DNA of 64,000 nucleotides, from assembly GCA_025210395.1 (NCBI GenBank), contig JAOARV010000065.1, positions 1 to 64,000 on the forward strand. Direction: 5' to 3'. Positions 35,209 through 44,450 of this stretch are shown here, one piece after another. Position numbers and translations under genes: made by a program. Source of the DNA: Marinisporobacter sp. (GTDB lineage: Bacteria; Bacillota; Clostridia; Peptostreptococcales; Thermotaleaceae). Position 1 is the stretch's first letter. Each line of letters opens with the position of its first letter. The notes beneath the pieces are model-generated. The model worked only from the letters and a program-made list of their open reading frames with translations, made no database searches and was not told the origin of the DNA.

Positions 35209-35799
35209 TTGAAAAAACAGATAAAAGGTATTTCTTTAATAGCAGCAATTTTAATGGTGTCAGCTTTTTTAGTGATAGGATGTACACCTGCTAGAAGACC
35301 TATTCCAGAGACCAATAGGTACGATAATAAAGTAGTTCAAGACAGAAATCGTTATGGGACAAATAGAAACATAACAGATAGAAATAGGACAGGTATGTAT
35401 GATAACGATATGAGTCCATACCGATATGGAGATCAGAGGGATTTAACTTATGATAATATTCCAAATGATATGGGAAACTATGGCATCAATGAAAAAGGCG
35501 AAAATGTAGGTTTAGAGAGAGAAATTGAAAGAATGGCAGGAATAGATGATGCAGTAGTTATCTTAGATAGAAATACTTGTTATGTAGGAGTAGATACAGA
35601 TACTGGAACTCCTGTGGAAGATATGAAAGCAACTCAAACGAGTATTGCAAGCAAAGTAAGAGAAAAAATGCCAAATGTAGCAAGAGTTTATGTTACATCA
35701 GAAGAAGATCGTGTAAAAAGATTAAGAGGATTTAGAACAAATATAATGAATGGAAGAAATGTTAGAGACTTTATTGATGAAATAGAAGATTTGTTCTAG
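35209..35799 (+). CDS. YhcN/YlaJ-type sporulation lipoprotein
   Basis: A 196-residue lipoprotein. The signal peptide ends in a lipobox with Cys25 (LVIGC). A long polar, Arg/Asn/Asp-rich linker leads to a YhcN/YlaJ domain (about 95-196): GLEREIERMAGIDDAVVILDRNTCYVGVD, then KVREKMPNVARVYVTSEED. Family members sit in the spore or forespore membrane; some are linked to germination. The TTG at 35209 is preferred to the one at 35203 because GAGGAG lies eight bases before it. Confidence 0.8.
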   Translation: MKKQIKGISLIAAILMVSAFLVIGCTPARRPIPETNRYDNKVVQDRNRYGTNRNITDRNRTGMYDNDMSPYRYGDQRDLTYDNIPNDMGNYGINEKGENVGLEREIERMAGIDDAVVILDRNTCYVGVDTDTGTPVEDMKATQTSIASKVREKMPNVARVYVTSEEDRVKRLRGFRTNIMNGRNVRDFIDEIEDLF

Positions 35800-35802
35800 A
35801 CC

Positions 35803-35836
35803 AAAAAGGTTTCTCCAAACAAGGAGAAACCTTTTT
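35803..35836. terminator. bidirectional terminator
   Basis: A 14-bp perfect stem AAAAAGGTTTCTCC / GGAGAAACCTTTTT (35803-35816, 35823-35836) between convergent genes. Confidence 0.85.
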
Positions 35837-35843
35837 AAAATGA

Positions 35844-36176
35844 TTATTTACACTTATGTTTATTCGCGCATTGCATAGCACGAATTTTAGCAGCCTCTGC
35901 TTTACACATATAAGCCATATATTCATTCATATGCTCTGCACAGCATAATTCTTCTTCGTCAAAATCACCCATCATAGGAGGGCACATAGGCATTTGTGGA
36001 CAACCCATCCCACCCATCATAGGCATCTGAGGATACATTGGCATCCCACCCATCATAGGCATCTGAGGCATAGGCATCCCACCCATCATAGGCATTTGTG
36101 GATACATTGGATATTCATATTCATTTCCATAATCCTTACCATAATCTTTCATATAATCATCACATCTAGACATCAT
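35844..36176 (-). CDS. Met/Pro/Gly-repeat protein, likely spore coat component
   Basis: A 110-residue protein. An Asp/Tyr-rich head (DDYMKDYGKDYGNEY) is followed by four tandem copies of a PQMPMMGGMPM-like unit (about residues 26-70, with DNA-level repetition), then a Cys-containing tail (EEELCCAEHMNEYMAYMCKAEAAK ... CANKHKCK). Met-rich and Cys-containing low-complexity proteins of this kind are typical of spore coats. AGGGGGA precedes the ATG. A sigma-K-like promoter upstream supports expression in the mother cell. No family can be named with certainty. Confidence 0.65.
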   Translation of the reverse strand: MMSRCDDYMKDYGKDYGNEYEYPMYPQMPMMGGMPMPQMPMMGGMPMYPQMPMMGGMGCPQMPMCPPMMGDFDEEELCCAEHMNEYMAYMCKAEAAKIRAMQCANKHKCK

Positions 36177-36222
36177 ATTTCCCCCTTGAAATTATTTAAG
36201 ATGTATTTTGTTCTCTCTGTTA

Positions 36223-36249
36223 TAACATATGCATGATGAAGGAATTGTG
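36223..36249 (-). promoter_or_regulatory. sigma-K-like promoter of the Met-rich coat-type gene
   Basis: Minus-strand AC (plus 36247-36248), 15 bases, CATATGTTA (plus 36223-36231) matches the sigma-K consensus AC-N16-CATANNNTA within one base of spacing. Confidence 0.5.
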
Positions 36250-36338
36250 ATACAGTAAAAATTTATAAAATAATGAGGAATGAAGTTCTCTTAAAAAGAA
36301 CGAACAAGTTTTCGCAGTTTTATTTCCTACAATTGGCT

Positions 36339-37604
36339 CTATTCAACTTTATAAGCATTTACAGCTCCATGCATTTCTTCAGATAAGTATGCTAGCTTTT
36401 GACTTAACTCAGCGATCTCTTCACTTGAAGCGGCTTGTTCTTCAGAGGTAGCTGAAACTGTCTCTGAATATGTAGCAGCCTTAGCAGATATAGAATTGAT
36501 CAGTGTCATCTTTTCCTTGATCATTGTGCCACTTTCAGAAACTTTTTTAATGGACTCAGATATTGCATGGACTTTGTTCGAAACATCATTTGACAGTGTT
36601 TTTACATCACTAAAATCATTTCCAGCTTGAATAATCGTCTCTTGACCTGTTTTAATTTCCTGTTGACCGATTGTCATAGCTTCAACGGCTCGCTTGTTGC
36701 TCTCATTTATTCCGCTAATAATAGCTACAATTTCATTAGAGGCAATCTGTGATTCCTCAGCGAGCTTGCGTACTTCATCTGCTACTACAGCAAATCCACG
36801 TCCATACTCTCCTGCCCTGGCTGCTTCAATGGCAGCATTGAGTGCAAGTAAGTTTGTTTGATTTGCGATTTGTGAGATTGTATCTACCATATGACTTATT
36901 TCTTTAGATTTCTTATCAAATTCATTAACAGCTTCATTGACAATGTTTGTGGATTTTGCAATTTTACTCATTTGCTCAATGGATTTTTGCATATTTTCAT
37001 TTCCAATCATTGCTTTGTGGGCAGATTTTTTAGCAAAACTCAAAACCATTTCAATATGATCAACTACTTCAGATATATTATTTGCCATCTCGCTGACGCT
37101 TTCTACTGCATTAGAGGTCTCTCGATATTGACGTTCAGCCCCTTCTGAAATATCAAATATGGCTTTTGCTATATCATTTGTTGCCTGAGATGACTCAGTA
37201 GAATTACGACTTAAGAAAACAGAAGACTCTGCAACCATATCAGAAATATACTTAAGCTGTTTCATTAGAAAACGCATCTTGTCAATAACAGCTTTTAATC
37301 TAATGCCCATCTCGCTATCACCTACTAGATGCTTATCATCCAAGTCGAATTCAAGTAAATTGCTTTCAATAAAATCTTCTAGGATTAAGACTATACTGTT
37401 GCTTTGTTTTTTCGATTGCTCAAACATAAGTAAAATGATAGCTGAAAATAACACATTCTCTAAGATTATCAAGCCAATCGACAATAATTTATTTCGTTCC
37501 CATAATAAATACAATACAGATAAGATCAAAGCAATATTTATAAGTGTCATTAGCACTACTAAACCAAAGATCTTTAAATTATTACTGCTTTTTACTGTTT
37601 TCAT
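36339..37604 (-). CDS. methyl-accepting chemotaxis protein
   Basis: A 421-residue chemoreceptor. Two membrane helices at the N-terminus (about 10-27 and 35-55) are joined by only a few residues, so there is no real outside sensor domain. The signalling domain has the highly conserved hairpin tip ([41 protein letters not shown]). The ATG at 37604 has AAGGAG seven bases upstream; the longer frame is not used. Lacking its own sensor, it may take input from the soluble protein encoded just upstream. Confidence 0.92.
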   Translation of the reverse strand: MKTVKSSNNLKIFGLVVLMTLINIALILSVLYLLWERNKLLSIGLIILENVLFSAIILLMFEQSKKQSNSIVLILEDFIESNLLEFDLDDKHLVGDSEMGIRLKAVIDKMRFLMKQLKYISDMVAESSVFLSRNSTESSQATNDIAKAIFDISEGAERQYRETSNAVESVSEMANNISEVVDHIEMVLSFAKKSAHKAMIGNENMQKSIEQMSKIAKSTNIVNEAVNEFDKKSKEISHMVDTISQIANQTNLLALNAAIEAARAGEYGRGFAVVADEVRKLAEESQIASNEIVAIISGINESNKRAVEAMTIGQQEIKTGQETIIQAGNDFSDVKTLSNDVSNKVHAISESIKKVSESGTMIKEKMTLINSISAKAATYSETVSATSEEQAASSEEIAELSQKLAYLSEEMHGAVNAYKVE

Positions 37605-37649
37605 GTACTCACTCCTTAATGTGCGCTCGAGCTTGATCACCATTAGTCT

Positions 37650-38369
37650 TTAGTCATTGAATATTCTTCTAGAGGTTAAATATCCTTTTGTTGCAATCTT
37701 AAAATTGGTTGCTGATAATGCTACATTTTCCACAGGCCCCATATTCACTTGCTTTTTTAAGAATATGATAGCAGTGAAGAAGTTGTCATTATTCAAGTAT
37801 GCGCCTCCAAAGCCAAAAACTGTTTTGACTCCGTATTTTTCAACAAATTCTTGGCTTGCAATAACATGCCTTCCAAGATCATCTAATTCTGATTGTGAAT
37901 CTTTTACGTAGAAAAGTCCGGAGAAGGATTTGTTATCTGAAGGGTTCTTTATATCATCACCAAAAGAGACACCTATCTGTTGTAATACTCTATTCATCAT
38001 GGGTATATCATGGATAAACTCTCTGGATATAAGAGGGATACCCACATGACCTTTTGAATTCAATCTACTGCCCCATTCAGGCAAATCTCCCTTCGTACCA
38101 ACGAGGGAGAGTATTTGAGTATTTTGCTTCAACAAGTTTGACTTTGCGCCTAAAAGCTCATTGACAAATTTTTTGTTTTGCTCAGGTAACTCTTGATACG
38201 GGACAGATAAGAATACCCTGACTAGTAAAGCATTCTCTCTAAACAAGTCATAAATTCTTTCGCAAAAAAACTGACTTGCATCTTCAAAACTATCTTTTCT
38301 CTGCATTTCATTCTCAATGGGACCAATAATTTTTTTGATGTTTTCTGTGGTTATATCATCTAAGATCAA
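37650..38369 (-). CDS. soluble sensor-like protein upstream of the chemoreceptor
   Basis: A 239-residue cytoplasmic protein that I cannot place in a named family. It has an N-terminal helical region (FEDASQFFCERIYDLF), a middle part with short strands and a C-terminal alpha/beta stretch (FVEKYGVKTVFGFGGAYLNNDNFFTAIIFLKK) reminiscent of GAF-like small-molecule sensor domains. TTG start after GGGAG. It is followed 45 bases later by the MCP gene and is probably its co-transcribed sensory partner. That role is inferred from position. Confidence 0.6.
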   Translation of the reverse strand: MILDDITTENIKKIIGPIENEMQRKDSFEDASQFFCERIYDLFRENALLVRVFLSVPYQELPEQNKKFVNELLGAKSNLLKQNTQILSLVGTKGDLPEWGSRLNSKGHVGIPLISREFIHDIPMMNRVLQQIGVSFGDDIKNPSDNKSFSGLFYVKDSQSELDDLGRHVIASQEFVEKYGVKTVFGFGGAYLNNDNFFTAIIFLKKQVNMGPVENVALSATNFKIATKGYLTSRRIFND

Positions 38370-38730
38370 TTTTATTTTCTCCCTTCAAGCTAGAAATTTC
38401 TATACAATTTAGACATATTAAACGCAATAATATACAAAAAAATTTATATTTATATATTATTTTACATTATATGATAATATTTCATAATTGTCAAAAAATG
38501 CTTTCCAAAACTTTTGTAGCACTTATTAGGTGAAAATGAAAAGTTCTTGAAAGTATTCAAACTACATGTGTACAGGGACTTATTATATTGAATATGAATC
38601 ATTCAGGATGATAATATAGTAAAATTTGTAATAAAAGATATAAATTTAAACAGGGAAAAATAAAGAAGTTGTCGAAATTGATTATAATAGTTATATAGGA
38701 ATTAATTAGAAAATAGAGAGAGCTGAGAAA
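38370..38730. other. intergenic region with divergent promoters
   Basis: No gene seen. Very AT-rich. A Spo0A-box core TGTCGAA (38670-38676) is followed by a TATAAT (about 38683-38688) on the plus strand. Confidence 0.4.
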
Positions 38731-38883
38731 ATGTTTTTAAGGATTGTTTTAGCAGAAGATGAGGAAGAGTTTTTTCATACAGTAAGAAAAATGAAACCAG
38801 AGATGGCTATCACAGATATTGATATTTTTAGCTTTATGAATGATTTTATGGGGGGAAAATATGAGAATGCTAAAGAAATGTAA
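38731..38883 (+). pseudogene. short receiver-domain-like remnant
   Basis: A 50-codon frame with a GAGAGAGCTGAG upstream. It begins like a response-regulator receiver (LRIVLAEDEEEF) and jumps to the phosphorylation-site strand (VRKMKPEMAITDIDIF), lacking the roughly 25 residues in between and everything after. I read it as the remnant of a regulator gene. It overlaps the start of the CPBP gene by 23 bases and could act as its translational leader. Confidence 0.4.
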
Positions 38884-39364
38884 TGATTTTTTATATAACA
38901 TGACAACTATAAGGTATGTGATATTTATGGCATGTATAGGGTATGCATGTTCGATTATTCTTTTAAACATGGTTCATTTGATTGTGGGTATTAATTTTAG
39001 TCAAGTAGGAGGACCAGATTATTATAATATTTTTGATAAAATATTATTTGCCATAATTTTATCTCCTGTAATTGAAACTTTAGTATTTCAAACATTTGTA
39101 TTTGCAGTGATGAAAGAAATAAGATGGTTTAAAAGTAAAGAATTTTTAATGATCTTATTTTCTGCTGTGTGTTTTAGCGGAATGCATATGATTTATAATG
39201 TTTATTATGCTATGAGTGCATTCATAATAGGGATGATCTTAGCCTATTCATTTTCAATTTATAGTAAAAAGGGAAAGAATGCATCAGTAGTGGTTATTTT
39301 GATACATAGTTTTATAAATATGATATCTATATTGATTCCAATAATATGGTCTGGCTTAAAATAA
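38861..39364 (+). CDS. CPBP-family intramembrane protease
   Basis: A 167-residue protein with four to five membrane helices and the CPBP/Abi motif set: SPVIETLVFQ (one Glu rather than the usual EE pair), FSGMH and LIHSFINM. Members are intramembrane glutamic proteases involved in prenyl processing, bacteriocin immunity or signal cascades. The ATG at 38861 is chosen for its GGGGGG ribosome binding site. The ET instead of EE may mean altered activity. Confidence 0.75.
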   Translation: MRMLKKCNDFLYNMTTIRYVIFMACIGYACSIILLNMVHLIVGINFSQVGGPDYYNIFDKILFAIILSPVIETLVFQTFVFAVMKEIRWFKSKEFLMILFSAVCFSGMHMIYNVYYAMSAFIIGMILAYSFSIYSKKGKNASVVVILIHSFINMISILIPIIWSGLK

Positions 39365-39385
39365 ATGAGTAATCTTTTAAAATAA

Positions 39386-39438
39386 AAAGTAAAGTGCCTA
39401 TTCATAGACTTTTGTCAATGAATAGGCACTTTACTTTG
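39386..39438 (+). terminator. 20-bp stem-loop terminator
   Basis: Perfect 20-bp arms (39386-39405 and 39419-39438) enclosing a 13-base loop. Confidence 0.8.
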
Positions 39439-39499
39439 AATAAGGGAAGAGCTTATGGAAAAACTAAAATAAAAATAAAGATATTTAGGGGAGTGCTAC

Positions 39500-39552
39500 T
39501 TGACAAAATATAAAAAAGTAGATAACATAAAAATATACCTTAGGGGGGTATA
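39500..39552 (+). promoter_or_regulatory. copA promoter with CsoR-type operator
   Basis: TTGACA (39500-39505), 17 bases, TAACAT (39523-39528). TATACCTTAGGGGGGTATA (39534-39552) downstream matches the G/C-tract palindrome of CsoR boxes. CsoR encoded at 42354 would release it on binding Cu(I). Confidence 0.75.
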
Positions 39553-39570
39553 GTATAAGGAGGTGCAAAA

Positions 39571-42021
39571 ATGATAGGTAAAACATTTAAGATACAAGGA
39601 ATGAGTTGTGCAGCTTGTGCTAGAGCTGCTGAAAGAGCTGTGAAAAAGCTAGATGGGGTTATAGAAGCTAATGTGAATTTTGCTACAGAAAAATTAACGT
39701 GTACCTATGATGAAAGGAAAATAGCATTAGAAGATATAAAAAATGCTATAAAAAAAGCAGGCTATGAAGCTATGGACGAGGAAAATAATAAGGAAATTAT
39801 TATTGGGATAGAGGGCATGACTTGAGCTGCTTGTACGAGAAGCGTTGATCGTGCCATCAACAAATTAGAAGGAATAAAATCTGTCAATGTAAATATAGCT
39901 ACCAACAAGGCGACGATTATTTATGATACCAGTAAAGTAAGGAGATCAGCAATAAAAGAAGCCATAAAAAAAGCAGGATATATTCCAGCAGAAATAGAGA
40001 AAGAAAACCAAGGGGATGAAAATAAAAAAAACCAAGAAAAAGAAATCAATATATTAAAGAAAAAATTCATCCTATCTTTAATATTTGCAGTTCCCTTATT
40101 ATATATTGCTATGGGACCTATGATAGGATTAGGATTACCAAAGCTTATTCATCCAGCTAAAAATCCAATGAATTTTGCTTATGTTCAAATTCTTTTAGTT
40201 ATTCCTATATTGTTTGCAGGAAATAAGTTCTACACAAAAGGAATCAGTGCAATTTTTAGAAAAAGCCCAACGATGGATTCTTTAGTAGCCATGGGAACAG
40301 GTGCAGCAGTTGTATATGGTTTTTATGCAGCTTATAGAATTCGTATAGGAGACATTCATTATGCTCATGATTTATATTTTGAATCAGCAGGGGTCATTAT
40401 TACATTAATCCTTTTAGGAAAAACTTTAGAAGCTGTAAGTAAAGGAAAAACATCTGAAGCTATAAAAAAATTGATGAACCTCATGCCAAATACAGCTATT
40501 GTGGTACAAGATGAGAAGGAAATAGAAGTACCTATAGAAGAAGTTGAAGTTGGAGATTTGATCATTGTAAAGCCAGGGATGAAGGTTCCTGTAGATGGAG
40601 AAGTGGTAGAAGGAAGTACGTCAGTAGATGAATCTATGCTTACAGGAGAGAGTATTCCTGTTGAAAAAAGAAAAGGAGACAAGGTTGTTGGAGGAAGTAT
40701 CAATAAGCAAGGTGTTATAAAATTTAGAGCAACAAAGGTAGGAAGGGATACAGCCCTTGCTCAAATTATTCAATTAGTAGAGCAGGCCCAAGGATCAAAG
40801 GCACCTATTGCAAAGATGGCAGATATTGTTTCATCCTATTTTGTACCGACTGTTTTTGGCATTGCTGTACTTTCTTCATTAGGGTGGTATATAAGCGGTG
40901 CAACTCCTGTATTTTCCTTAACCATATTTATTGCAGTTATGGTGATCGCTTGTCCTTGTGCACTAGGTCTTGCTACACCAACAGCCATTATGGTTGGAAC
41001 AGGAAAAGGTGCAGAATATGGTGTTTTAATCAAGGGAGGAGAAGCTCTAGAAGGGGCGCATAAGATAGAGACTGTTGTATTTGATAAAACAGGAACCATT
41101 ACAGAAGGAAGACCAGAGATTACAGATATTATTACTACGGGTGAGATCAATAAAGAAAAATTACTTCAAATTGCAGCTTCTGCTGAAAAGGGTTCAGAGC
41201 ATCCTTTAGGAGAGGCCATTGTAAGAGGTGCAGAAAAAGAGAAAATCGAAATATTGAAAGTAGACTATTTTAAAGGGATTCCTGGGCATGGAATAGAAGT
41301 AGCCTTAGAAAATAAAAATATATTATTAGGAAATCGTAAATTAATGAAGGATAGAAGTATAGATCTATCTTTATTGGAAGAAGCTTCTAATAGACTAGCA
41401 ACAGAAGGAAAAACACCTATGTATATAGCTATAGACAAGAAAGCAGCAGGAGTTATTGCTGTAGCAGATGTTGTTAAAAAAAGCAGCAAAGAAGCTATTC
41501 AGAAGCTCCATGAGATGGGAATTGAGGTAGCTATGATTACAGGAGATCATCAAAGAACAGCAGAGGCTATTGCTAAGGAAGTAGGGATAGATAGAGTGCT
41601 TGCAGAGGTACTGCCTCAAGATAAAGCAGAAAATATTAAAAAGCTTCAAGGGGAAGGTAAAGTAGTAGCTATGGTGGGTGATGGGATTAATGATGCACCT
41701 GCATTAGCTTCAGCAGATATTGGTATGGCCATAGGAACAGGTACTGATGTGGCAATAGAGTCAGCAGATATTGTTCTTATGAAGAGTGATCTATTAGATG
41801 TAGTAACAGCAATTAAGCTAAGTAAAAGTACCATTAGAAATATCAAACAAAACTTATTCTGGGCATTCTTTTACAATTCATTGGGGATTCCCCTAGCAGC
41901 AGGAGTATTTTATGCATTTGGAGGACCATTACTAAATCCTATGTTTGCAGGTGCTGCTATGTCTCTTAGTTCTGTATCTGTTGTTACCAATGCCCTTAGA
42001 TTAAAGAGGTTTAGACATTAA
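39571..42021 (+). CDS. copA: copper-transporting P-type ATPase with in-frame UGA (candidate selenoprotein)
   Basis: If the UGA at 39823-39825 is read through, this is a continuous 816-residue P1B ATPase. HMA domain 1 has GMSCAAC (Cys13, Cys16). HMA domain 2 reads GMT-U85-AAC88, the UGA standing exactly where the first metal-binding Cys belongs. The frame then stays open to the end: a membrane part with CPCALG, the phosphorylation site DKTGTIT, HP motif SEHPLGEAI and [10 protein letters not shown]. Only the UGA breaks it. A 6-bp hairpin with a G-containing loop lies 18 bases after the UGA (see the bSECIS-like entry), which favours selenocysteine over a nonsense mutation. If the UGA is a stop, an 84-residue HMA peptide is made and the ATPase could restart near 40111, losing part of the first helix. 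Cu(I) export is the expected role; copZ and csoR follow. Confidence 0.85.
39844..39861 (+). promoter_or_regulatory. bSECIS-like hairpin after the UGA of copA
   Basis: GTTGAT (39844-39849) pairs perfectly with ATCAAC (39856-39861) around a six-base loop CGTGCC whose second base is G. The loop starts 25 bases after the UGA. This satisfies the bacterial SECIS consensus (stem of 4-16 bp, short loop, G among the first two loop bases, loop about 16-37 bases after UGA). The codons here (AGC CGT GCC ATC AAC) are unusually G/C-ending for this genome, suggesting selection on the RNA structure. Confidence 0.6.
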
Positions 42022-42080
42022 AATAAAATTTGATCAAAGCACAATGATCTTGTGTTTTGAATGCAGAGAAAGGAATGATT

Positions 42081-42302
42081 ATGAAAATGAAAAAATCAAT
42101 GATTATTGAAGGTATGAGCTGTATGCATTGTGTCAATCATGTAAAAAATGCATTAGAGGAGATAACGGGTGGCGGGGAAGTAAATGTGGATTTACAAGGG
42201 AAAAATGCTGTGGTAGAATTAAGGCAAGATGTTACTGATCAGGTATTAAAAGAAGCCATAGAAGAAGCTGGCTATGATGTGGTAGAAATAAAAGTTATTT
42301 AG
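42081..42302 (+). CDS. copZ: CopZ-like copper chaperone
   Basis: A 73-residue single HMA domain with GMSCMHC and a C-terminal EEAGYDV motif. It should carry Cu(I) to CopA in the cytoplasm. The ATG at 42081 is chosen over 42057 because AAAGGA precedes it. It follows copA by 59 bases in the same transcript. Confidence 0.88.
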   Translation: MKMKKSMIIEGMSCMHCVNHVKNALEEITGGGEVNVDLQGKNAVVELRQDVTDQVLKEAIEEAGYDVVEIKVI

Positions 42303-42306
42303 TGAA

Positions 42307-42337
42307 AAAAGTCTTAGAGACCCTCTAAGGCTTTTCT
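42307..42337 (+). terminator. weak hairpin between copZ and csoR
   Basis: AAAAGTCTTAGA (42307-42318) pairs with TCTAAGGCTTTT (42324-42335; one U-G pair). The T tail is short, so partial read-through into csoR is likely. Confidence 0.5.
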
Positions 42338-42353
42338 TATAAGGAGGGACGGT

Positions 42354-42686
42354 ATGGATCAATTTGAAAAAAATCCAGTAGAGAAGCATTGTGAGAAAAA
42401 GCTAAATGAAAGACATGTAGACAGACCAGAAAAAATAAATAATGCTTTAATCAAAAGATTAAATAGAATAGAAGGACAAGTAAGAGGGATTAAAGGAATG
42501 ATTGAAAGAGGGGTATATTGTGATGATGTGCTCACTCAAATAGCAGCAGTTCAATCGGCAATGAAAGGTGTTTCGAAATTATTATTAGAAAGTCATATGC
42601 ACACCTGTATTATAGATAGAATCAAATCCGATGATGAACATGTGGTAGATGAATTTTTAAAGACCATTGAAAGAATGATAAAATAA
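42354..42686 (+). CDS. csoR: CsoR-family copper-sensing repressor
   Basis: A 110-residue all-helical regulator. The copper ligands are visible: Cys in ERGVYCDDVL, and His and Cys in SHMHTC. RLNRIEGQVRGI is the DNA-contact helix. An N-terminal extension of about 28 residues precedes the core. It presumably represses copA through the operator at 39534. GGAGGGA precedes the ATG. Confidence 0.92.
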   Translation: MDQFEKNPVEKHCEKKLNERHVDRPEKINNALIKRLNRIEGQVRGIKGMIERGVYCDDVLTQIAAVQSAMKGVSKLLLESHMHTCIIDRIKSDDEHVVDEFLKTIERMIK

Positions 42687-42712
42687 AAGGTGGGAAAAAT
42701 CCCACCTTTTTA
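42685..42712. terminator. bidirectional terminator
   Basis: AAAAGGTGGG / CCCACCTTTT (42685-42694, 42701-42710) between csoR and the convergent ribH. Confidence 0.85.
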
Positions 42713-43171
42713 AAATTCTTTTAATAAATTTGCCATTTCAATAGCGGTTACAGCTGCATCATAACCTTTGTTTCCTGCTTTTGTACCAGCACGCTCGATT
42801 GCTTGCTCAATCGTATCTGTTGTCAGTACACCAAATATTACAGGAAGTTCCGTTTCTAAGGATACATGCGCAATTCCTTTAGTCACTTCATTAGATACAT
42901 AATCAAAGTGAGGAGTAGATCCTTTTATGACAGCACCTAGACAAATAACACCATCATATTTTTGAGATTTTGCCATTTTTTTCGCAACTAATGGAATTTC
43001 AAAGGCACCAGGAACCCAAGTGATTTCAATATTTTTTTCCTCAACACCATGTCTTTTTAGAGCATCTAATGCACCAGATAATAACTTACCACCAATGAAT
43101 TCATTAAATCTTCCTACAATAATTCCAAATTTTAATCCTTCTGCAACTAATTTACCTTCATAAGTTTTCAT
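42710..43171 (-). CDS. ribH: 6,7-dimethyl-8-ribityllumazine synthase
   Basis: A 153-residue lumazine synthase, condensing 5-amino-6-ribitylaminouracil with 3,4-dihydroxybutanone phosphate. Family motifs: [45 protein letters not shown] and the closing [15 protein letters not shown]. Forms the icosahedral or pentameric core. Last gene of the rib operon, two bases after ribBA. Confidence 0.97.
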   Translation of the reverse strand: MKTYEGKLVAEGLKFGIIVGRFNEFIGGKLLSGALDALKRHGVEEKNIEITWVPGAFEIPLVAKKMAKSQKYDGVICLGAVIKGSTPHFDYVSNEVTKGIAHVSLETELPVIFGVLTTDTIEQAIERAGTKAGNKGYDAAVTAIEMANLLKEF

Positions 43172-43173
43172 GT

Positions 43174-44382
43174 TTATTCCTCCTCGAATTTTAATATATG
43201 TCCCATTTTTTCTTGTTTTGTTTTTAAGTAAAATTCATTTTCAGAAGTACAATCTATCTGAATCGGTACTCTTTCTACAACTTCAAGCTCATAACCTGAA
43301 AGACCAGATATTTTCTTTGGATTATTGGTCATTAATTTTATTTTTTTAACTCCTAGGTTAGATAGAATTTGTGCACCTATTCCATAATCTCTTAAATCTT
43401 CAGGAAAGCCTAATGCTAAATTCGCTTCTACAGTATCCATTCCTTCATCTTGAAGAGCATAAGCTTTTAATTTGTTAATAAGACCGATGCCTCTTCCTTC
43501 TTGACGCATATATAAAAGTACGCCTCGTCCTTCTTTTTCGATTCTTTTTAATGCTGTACCCAATTGATCCCCACAATCACAACGAAGAGAACCAAAGCAA
43601 TCACCTGTTAAGCATTCTGAATGAACACGGACTAAAACAGGCTCATCTGTTTCTACATCTCCTTTTACTAATGCAACGTGATGTTCACCATTTAATTTGT
43701 TGATATAACCTACCATTTGAAAATCTCCATATTTTGTAGGCATATGGGCTACGGTAACTCTTTCTACGAACACTTCTCTCTCTCTTCTATAGTTGATTAA
43801 ATCTGCAATAGTAATGATTTTCAAATCATGTTCCTTTACGTATTCCATCAACTCAGGAGCTCTTGCCATGGTGCCATCTTCATTCATAATTTCACAGATG
43901 ACTCCAGCTGGATAAAGACCAGCAAGTCTAGCTAAATCCACTGCCGCTTCCGTATGACCTGTTCTCTTTAATACGCCACCTCTTTTTGCTGCTAGAGGAA
44001 ATATATGTCCTGGTCTTCTAAAATCATCAGGGTTTGAAGATGGATCTAATACTTTTTTTATGGTATGGGCTCTTTCGAAAGCTGAAATCCCTGTAGTTGT
44101 ATCAACTGCATCAATAGATACGGTAAAGGCAGTTTCGTGATTATCTGTATTATTACTAACCATTTGAGGCATGTTTAGTTCTTCTAATCTTTCCTTTGTA
44201 ATAGGCATACAAATTAGGCCTCGTCCATATTTAGCCATAAAGTTGATAGCTTCTGGAGTTACCTTCTCAGCAGCCATCAATAAATCTCCTTCGTTTTCTC
44301 GATCTTCATCATCTACGACTACTACGATTTTTCCATTTTTGATATCTTCAATAGCTTCTTCGATCGTGTTAAATTGATACAT
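43174..44382 (-). CDS. ribBA: bifunctional DHBP synthase / GTP cyclohydrolase II
   Basis: A 402-residue fusion. The N-terminal RibB half has [12 protein letters not shown] and RRPGHIFPL; the C-terminal RibA half has the zinc site [20 protein letters not shown] and [10 protein letters not shown]. It supplies both precursors of riboflavin from ribulose 5-phosphate and GTP. AGGTGA precedes the ATG. Length is normal. Confidence 0.97.
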   Translation of the reverse strand: MYQFNTIEEAIEDIKNGKIVVVVDDEDRENEGDLLMAAEKVTPEAINFMAKYGRGLICMPITKERLEELNMPQMVSNNTDNHETAFTVSIDAVDTTTGISAFERAHTIKKVLDPSSNPDDFRRPGHIFPLAAKRGGVLKRTGHTEAAVDLARLAGLYPAGVICEIMNEDGTMARAPELMEYVKEHDLKIITIADLINYRREREVFVERVTVAHMPTKYGDFQMVGYINKLNGEHHVALVKGDVETDEPVLVRVHSECLTGDCFGSLRCDCGDQLGTALKRIEKEGRGVLLYMRQEGRGIGLINKLKAYALQDEGMDTVEANLALGFPEDLRDYGIGAQILSNLGVKKIKLMTNNPKKISGLSGYELEVVERVPIQIDCTSENEFYLKTKQEKMGHILKFEEE

Positions 44383-44450
44383 GACTGATCACCTCATTTG
44401 AAATTATTTTTCGTATTATTTTAAAAGCTTTCAATATAAATATTAGAAAT

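Noticed and set aside
35990..36110. Short-period DNA repeats as a CRISPR or intergenic tandem array
   Set aside because: The repeats are in frame inside a protein-coding gene and have no spacer-repeat alternation.
39571..39825. Reading the 84-residue HMA fragment as a stand-alone copper chaperone
   Set aside because: The frame continues without other stops into a second HMA domain and the ATPase, the next in-frame ATG is far downstream, and a CopZ-type chaperone already exists at 42081. A nonsense mutation remains possible but does not explain the hairpin.
40365..41846. Several antisense frames inside copA
   Set aside because: All are overlapped by the conserved P-type ATPase sequence and none has a plausible start.
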